From NCBI GenBank assembly GCA_026645375.1, contig JAPFFX010000236.1:1-11645 (forward strand): 11,645 nt of DNA, read 5' to 3'. The translations under genes were made by a program, and so were the position numbers. Below are positions 7,616 to 11,645 of the stretch, piece after piece (the first letter of the stretch is position 1; each line of letters begins with the position of its first letter). The DNA is from Citricoccus sp. WCRC_4 (GTDB lineage Bacteria; Actinomycetota; Actinomycetes; Actinomycetales; Micrococcaceae). Under the pieces are notes generated by a model. The model made no database searches. It had not been told where the DNA came from and was given only the letters and a program-made list of their open reading frames with translations.

Positions 7616-8131
7616 ATGCCACTGATCCTGCGGCCCCCACGGCACGACGACGAGGCGGCCCTGCGCCGGATGCACGAGCAGCTGCTCCCGGACGGCTTCG
7701 AGATCCTGCTGGTGGAGGGCACCTGGGAGGAGGTGCTGGAGACGCTGCGCAAGGAGGCCGCCGGGGAGGACCTGAGGCCCGGGTGGGTGCGCTCGGACTT
7801 CCTCGTGGCCGAGGTGGACGGGGCGCTGGTGGGCCGGGTGTCCATCCGGCACGAGCTGAACGAGCAGCTGCTGGAGATCAACGGCCACGTGGGGTACGCG
7901 GTCGCTCCGGAGCACCGGCGCCGCGGTCACGCCACGGAGATCCTGCGCCAGTCCGTGCAGCGGCTGGCCGGGCTCGGAGTGGAGCGGGTGCTCGTGACCT
8001 GCGACGAGGACAACGCCGGGTCGGCGGCCGTGATCGAGACCAATGGCGGGGTGCTCGAGGACATCCGGACGGTCGGTGATCGCCGGATCCGGCGGTACTG
8101 GATCGACTCGGGTTCCCCGGTCCCCGGTTAG
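7616..8131 (+). CDS. GNAT-family N-acetyltransferase
   Basis: This 171-residue single-domain GNAT protein would transfer an acyl group from acetyl-CoA to an unknown amine. Beta strands 1-3 lie in residues 3-90. The acetyl-CoA pyrophosphate-binding motif A is at about 91-112, HVGYAVAPEHRRRGHATEIL, with the R-R-x-G-x-A turn at 102-106. Motif B includes VTCDEDNAGSAAVIETNGG (127-145) with the typical Asn-x-x-Ser helix start, followed by a C-terminal RRYWI strand. The start ATG at 7616 is preceded by GGGAG (7601-7605, 10 bases away). GAGAAT (7603-7608), 7 bases before the ATG, could instead be a -10 box for leaderless expression; the two overlap and cannot be separated by eye. The stop codon overlaps that of the convergent flavoprotein gene. 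Substrate is not predictable from sequence. Confidence 0.9.
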   Translation: MPLILRPPRHDDEAALRRMHEQLLPDGFEILLVEGTWEEVLETLRKEAAGEDLRPGWVRSDFLVAEVDGALVGRVSIRHELNEQLLEINGHVGYAVAPEHRRRGHATEILRQSVQRLAGLGVERVLVTCDEDNAGSAAVIETNGGVLEDIRTVGDRRIRRYWIDSGSPVPG

Positions 8132-9099
8132 GGCGAGGGGGCGAATCGTCGTGTGGGGGGCGCCGGGCGCGGCCCGGCCTCGGTGGGGATACCACGCAGC
8201 GAGGTGGCGCACGCGATGCCGGCGGAGACGCCCTGGCCCATGGCGATGACCACCAGCTGCAGTCCCGGGGTGATGTCACCGGCGGCGTAGACCCCGTCCA
8301 CGCTGGTGAGCTGGAAGCCGTTGACGGCCAGCTGGCCGTCGTCGTCCACCTCGCACCCCAGCCTCACGGCGAGGTCGTGGTGCGGGCGATGGGCATAGGA
8401 GAAGAACACCGACGTTCCGGGCACGCACGTCCCGTCCTCCAGCAGCACGCCGGTCAGGTCGCCGGGCTCACCGACCAGGGCGGTGGCCGGGCCGTCGAAC
8501 ACCTCGATGCCGTGCTCCTCCAGGCTGCGGAGCTGGTCGGTGCCGAAGGACCCGCCGGTGGTGTCGGTGACGATCCGCACGGTGGCCGCCCAGTCCAGCA
8601 GCTCGGAGGCGAAGGACGGCACCTGGTCCCCGGCACCGAGCACGACGACGTCCTGGTCGCGGATCTCGAACCCGTCACAGGCCGGGCAGTGGTGGACGTC
8701 GGTGCCGTAGTGTTCCTCGAACCCCTCCACCCGGGGGAACCGATCGCTCACCCCGCAGGCCAGCACCACCCGGGAGGCCGTCACGCGGTGGACTCCGTCG
8801 ATCATGGCGGTGAACCCGGTCTCGATGCTCCCCCGCAGGTCGGTGACCGTGCCGGATCGCAGGCACACCTCCGGATACCGGTCCGCCTCGGCGCGCATGC
8901 CGGCCAGCAACTCGTCCGGCGCGACCGGGTCACGGCCCGGGATGCCATGGGCCAGGTCGGCATGGCGGTTCCGGGGCTGGCCGGCGTCCACCACGAGGGT
9001 GGACCGCTGGTAGCGGCCCAGCCACAGGGCCGCGGACAGCCCGGCGGGGCCGCCACCCACCACGAGGGCGTCCACGGAGGAGGGGGTCTCGGAGCTCAT
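8128..9099 (-). CDS. Thioredoxin-reductase-like FAD-dependent oxidoreductase
   Basis: This 323-residue cytoplasmic flavoprotein has the low-molecular-weight thioredoxin reductase layout. The N-terminal FAD dinucleotide motif is VVGGGPAGLSAAL (13-25), the redox-active pair is CPAC in HHCPACDGFE (136-145), the second dinucleotide motif is VVVLGAGDQV (151-160), and the C-terminal FAD contact is YAAGDIT (271-277). It differs from classical TrxB: the second motif ends GAGDQV instead of GGGxSA, and the HRRxxxR NADPH-phosphate motif after it is missing (VTDTTGGSF at 177-185). The electron donor may thus be NADH or another carrier, or the protein may be a dithiol oxidase-like relative. No thioredoxin gene is adjacent. 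The ATG at 9099 begins just before the FAD strand, has no Shine-Dalgarno, and follows a TACCCT box by 8 bases. The frame's upstream extension into the helicase gene is rejected. Confidence 0.85.
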   Translation of the reverse strand: MSSETPSSVDALVVGGGPAGLSAALWLGRYQRSTLVVDAGQPRNRHADLAHGIPGRDPVAPDELLAGMRAEADRYPEVCLRSGTVTDLRGSIETGFTAMIDGVHRVTASRVVLACGVSDRFPRVEGFEEHYGTDVHHCPACDGFEIRDQDVVVLGAGDQVPSFASELLDWAATVRIVTDTTGGSFGTDQLRSLEEHGIEVFDGPATALVGEPGDLTGVLLEDGTCVPGTSVFFSYAHRPHHDLAVRLGCEVDDDGQLAVNGFQLTSVDGVYAAGDITPGLQLVVIAMGQGVSAGIACATSLRGIPTEAGPRPAPPTRRFAPSP

Positions 9100-9107
9100 C
9101 AGTCCAC

Positions 9108-9113
9108 AGGGTA
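9108..9113 (-). promoter_or_regulatory. -10 box of the thioredoxin-reductase-like gene
   Basis: TACCCT on the minus strand matches TAnnnT and ends 8 bases before the ATG at 9099, predicting a 5' leader of about two bases. It lies in the 26-base gap after the helicase gene, so the flavoprotein gene can be transcribed independently of it. No convincing -35 box is visible; that position falls in the helicase coding end. Confidence 0.4.
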
Positions 9114-9125
9114 CGGCACGGGCCC

Positions 9126-11645
9126 TCAACCGCGGTTCCGTGTCCTCGCGGTGGCCGGCGCCGTCCACGGGTCCTCCGGCCAGGGATGCTTCGGGTAGCG
9201 TCCGCGCATCTCGGCTCTCACCTGCGCATAGGGTCCGGACCAGAACGAGGCCAGGTCCCCGGTCACGGCCAGCGGCCGGCCCGCCGGGGAGAGCAGGTGG
9301 AACACCACCGGCACGCGCCCGTCCACGAGCCGCGGGGTCTCGGCCAGCCCGAAGCACTCCTGCAGCTTGACCGCCACCACGGGCGCACCGGCGTCGTCGT
9401 CCTCCCCGCCCGCGCCCACCGCCGGGTACCGCACGGCGGCGGTCCGGCCACTGGGGACCGGAAGCCGCTCGGGGACGAGCTGGTCGAGGCGGACGGCGTC
9501 AGGCCACGGCAGCAGCCGCCGCAGGGCGTCGGCCAGGTGCACGGAACCGGCCTTCATCCCGCCGGCCAGCTTCTCCACCTCGGGCGCCAGCCACGCCTCC
9601 CAGTCCTCGGCGAGCGCGGCATCCGAGACGTCCGGCCACGGCTCACCCAGTTCCCGGTGCAGCAGGGCCAGCCGCCGGCGCAGGGTGTCGGCCGCCTCCG
9701 AGACCCCCAGCGGCCCCAGTCCCTCGGTGCGCAGCATCTGCACGACGGCGGCCCGCCCCTGCGCCCGGTCCGGGGTCACCGGGGTCTCCGAGAGCACGAT
9801 CGCCCCGATCCCGCGCCGCAGCCTGCCGACCACCCGGCCGTCCTGCCAGTGGGCGGTGCGTTCCTCCACCATGAGCGGTCCGGCCAGCCGCTGGGCCAGT
9901 TCGCCGTCCACGGGAGCGGCTGCACGGATCACGGCCCCCGTCCCGGCCGCGGCCCTGCCCTCGGCGCGGGCGACCTCCGCACAGGCCAGCCACTCGGCTC
10001 CGGCCAGGGTGCTGCCCGGCGGCAACGCCGCGCGCGTGCCCGAGGCCAGCAGGTAGACCTCCGCCCCCGCCCCGGGGCCCGTTCCGGGGACACCCACCCG
10101 GCGGGCCAGCCGTTCGGGCCAGGCCAGCCCGACGACGGCCCCCACCCCCAGCTCCCCCGGCACCCGGGCGCCCGGGGACCGGTCGCGGCCCGTGGCGGCG
10201 TCCGAGCCCGGGCCGCGCCCCGAGGACGCCAGGTCCTCGAACCGCCTCGTGTCCTGAGCCCATCGGGCGGCACTGCCGTCGCGGGCGCCTCCCGCGCGGC
10301 CCGCGCCGCCGGGCCGCAGCGAGGACAGTGCACCGGTGAGGTCCGCCCCGTCCGGCCGGACGTCGGAGGAGACCAGGGCGACGACCTCGGCGGCGGCACG
10401 TGCCCCGACCAGTCCCGTCCCGTCGAGCAGGGCGCGGGCCAGCCGCGGTTCGGCCGGGATCGCGGCGAGCCCCCGCCCGTGGTCGGTGGCGCGGCCGGCG
10501 TCGTCGATGGCGTCCAGGGCCCTCAGCGTGGCCAGCGCCTCGGCCAGCGGGTCCTGCGGCAGCGGGTCCGGCAGCACGAGCCCCTCTCCACCCGGGGCGC
10601 CCCAGCAGGCCAGGACGAGCGCCGCCCCGGTCAGGTCCGCCACCTGGATGGCGGGGGTGGGGTGTGCGGGTGCGGTGCCCAGGGTGGATCGGTCATAGCA
10701 GCGCACCACCGTCCCGGGCCCGAGGCGGCCGGCGCGCCCGGCCCGCTGTTCGGCGGAGGACTGCGCGCAGGTCACCGTCACCAGTCCCGTCATGCCGCGG
10801 CCGGTGTCCCGCCGGGGTTCGCGGGCGAGTCCGGAGTCCACCACCAGGCGCACGCCCGGAACGGTCAGGGAGGACTCGGCCAGCGAGGTGGAGACGATGA
10901 TCCGTGGTGCGCCGCCGGGCTCACGGCCGCCCACGGCGCGGTCCTGCTGGGCGGAGGTGAGCTGACCGTGCAGGGGCAGCACCTCGGTGCCGGGGGCCAG
11001 GTGCGCGATCCGCTCACAGGTCACCGTGACCTCCCGGGCGCCGGGGACGAAGACCAGCGCATCGGTTCCCGGCTCGGTGGCCAGCGCCGCCGTGTGGGCC
11101 TCGACCGCGCGTCGGGCGACGTGGTCCAGGAACTCCCGCGTCACCCCGCGGGTGTCCTGCCGCGGGCCGGAGTGCGGGCGATAGGAGACGTCCACGGGAT
11201 GCAGCGCCGACGGGCAGTCGACCACCGGCGCCGGAGCGTCCCGGCCGGTCCCCTCGCCCAGCCTCTCCGCGAACCGGGCGGCGTCCAGGGTGGCGGACAT
11301 CGCCACGAGCAGCAGGTCCGGACGCAGCTGTACGACCTCCCCGAGCATGCCGAACAGCAGGTCCGACTCCAGGTCACGTTCGTGGACCTCGTCCAGGATC
11401 ACCGCACCGGTCCCGGCCAGTTCCGGGTCCGCCAGCAACCGGTTGACCAGGATGCCCGGGGTCACGAACTCCACCAGGGTGTCCCGGGACGTCGTCCGCT
11501 CCCCGCGCACGGTGTAGCCGGCGCGGTTCCCGGTCTCGGCCCGGCCGGTCCCCCCGGATCCCCCCGGTCCGCCCGCTCCCGCCGGGTGGTCGAGGCTCGC
11601 CAGCCGACGGGCCGCCGCGCGGGCGGCCACCCGGCGCGGCGGGGT
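9126..11645 (-). CDS. hrpB: ATP-dependent helicase HrpB (5' end beyond the window)
   Basis: The C-terminal 839 codons of a DEAH-box helicase are visible; the frame is open to the window edge. Motifs counted from the first visible residue: Ia PRRVAARAAARRLA (3-16), the family-typical GYTVRGERTTSRDTLVEFVT (43-62), II DEVHER (85-90, coding at 11376-11393), III SAT (117-119), V STSLAESSLT (252-261) and VI QRAGRAGR (300-307). The HrpB-specific C-terminal domain is clear near the end: FHLLSPAGRPLAVTGDLASF, then GRYPKHPWPEDP. Walker A (motif I) lies just outside, roughly 50-70 residues upstream, so the full protein should be about 900 residues, longer than the usual 820-850. The extra length is Gly/Pro/Ala-rich linker, for example about residues 18-40 and after about 430. 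HrpB is a 3'-5' helicase family of uncertain physiological role, probably in RNA metabolism. It ends 26 bases before the flavoprotein start. Confidence 0.93.
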   Translation of the reverse strand, partial: TPPRRVAARAAARRLASLDHPAGAGGPGGSGGTGRAETGNRAGYTVRGERTTSRDTLVEFVTPGILVNRLLADPELAGTGAVILDEVHERDLESDLLFGMLGEVVQLRPDLLLVAMSATLDAARFAERLGEGTGRDAPAPVVDCPSALHPVDVSYRPHSGPRQDTRGVTREFLDHVARRAVEAHTAALATEPGTDALVFVPGAREVTVTCERIAHLAPGTEVLPLHGQLTSAQQDRAVGGREPGGAPRIIVSTSLAESSLTVPGVRLVVDSGLAREPRRDTGRGMTGLVTVTCAQSSAEQRAGRAGRLGPGTVVRCYDRSTLGTAPAHPTPAIQVADLTGAALVLACWGAPGGEGLVLPDPLPQDPLAEALATLRALDAIDDAGRATDHGRGLAAIPAEPRLARALLDGTGLVGARAAAEVVALVSSDVRPDGADLTGALSSLRPGGAGRAGGARDGSAARWAQDTRRFEDLASSGRGPGSDAATGRDRSPGARVPGELGVGAVVGLAWPERLARRVGVPGTGPGAGAEVYLLASGTRAALPPGSTLAGAEWLACAEVARAEGRAAAGTGAVIRAAAPVDGELAQRLAGPLMVEERTAHWQDGRVVGRLRRGIGAIVLSETPVTPDRAQGRAAVVQMLRTEGLGPLGVSEAADTLRRRLALLHRELGEPWPDVSDAALAEDWEAWLAPEVEKLAGGMKAGSVHLADALRRLLPWPDAVRLDQLVPERLPVPSGRTAAVRYPAVGAGGEDDDAGAPVVAVKLQECFGLAETPRLVDGRVPVVFHLLSPAGRPLAVTGDLASFWSGPYAQVRAEMRGRYPKHPWPEDPWTAPATARTRNRG

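Noticed and set aside
7501..7881. N-terminal extension of the PhzF gene to 7881
   Set aside because: It would overlap the GNAT gene in antisense, carries no PhzF similarity, and the family N-terminus begins exactly at the ATG at 7500.
5725..8079. 784-codon open frame on + crossing the GCS2, PhzF and GNAT genes
   Set aside because: It is out of frame with three well-supported genes and has the Arg/Gly/Pro/Ala-rich composition of GC-rich shadow frames, with no recognisable motif.
6518..8212. 564-codon open frame on - covering the same region
   Set aside because: Shadow of PhzF and GNAT in another frame; low-complexity Arg/Pro/His composition and no family similarity.
9100..9357. N-terminal extension of the thioredoxin-reductase-like gene into the helicase
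   Set aside because: The FAD motif starts 11 residues after the ATG at 9099 as in the family; the upstream part overlaps the hrpB coding region and looks like a shadow frame.

Overview
The window is very GC-rich, densely coding and free of mobile elements. Third codon positions are strongly G/C, GTG starts are common, and several genes appear to lack a ribosome binding site but have a TAnnnT box just before the start codon. This points to a high-GC actinobacterium. The protein sequences look like the Micrococcales (a Micrococcaceae-type genome such as Citricoccus, Micrococcus or Kocuria), but that level of placement is inference.

Layout from left to right: (1) the 3' end of a hexapeptide-repeat (gamma-carbonic-anhydrase-like) protein gene, + strand, facing a strong GC hairpin. 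(2) A four-gene minus-strand operon (4796 down to 319) encoding a complete carbohydrate ABC importer: lipoprotein binding protein, two permeases and ATPase. The binding protein resembles mycobacterial LpqY, and the gene order is that of lpqY-sugA-sugB-sugC, so trehalose or a related disaccharide is the best-supported substrate. (3) A 317-base divergent intergenic region (4797-5113) rich in perfect palindromes, with a plausible promoter and LacI-type operator candidates for the importer. (4) A GCS2-family glutamate-cysteine ligase-like gene on +. (5) A PhzF-family gene on -, divergent from (6) a GNAT acetyltransferase on +. (7) A thioredoxin-reductase-like flavoprotein on -, whose stop codon overlaps the GNAT stop codon. 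(8) The C-terminal ~840 residues of an HrpB-type DEAH-box helicase on -, running off the right edge before its Walker A motif.

The importer operon is the only set of genes here that clearly works as a unit: the lipoprotein captures the sugar outside the membrane, SugA/SugB form the channel and SugC powers it. No sugar-metabolising enzyme or regulator gene is adjacent in the window. The remaining genes look like ordinary, independently transcribed chromosomal genes. I see no tRNA, rRNA, CRISPR, IS element, phage gene or toxin/defence cassette, and no convincing previously undescribed system. The items most worth a second look are the regulatory architecture before the importer, the run of probably leaderless genes, the substrate of the LpqY-like protein, the flavoprotein with an atypical NADPH site, and the GCS2 enzyme in a lineage expected to use mycothiol.
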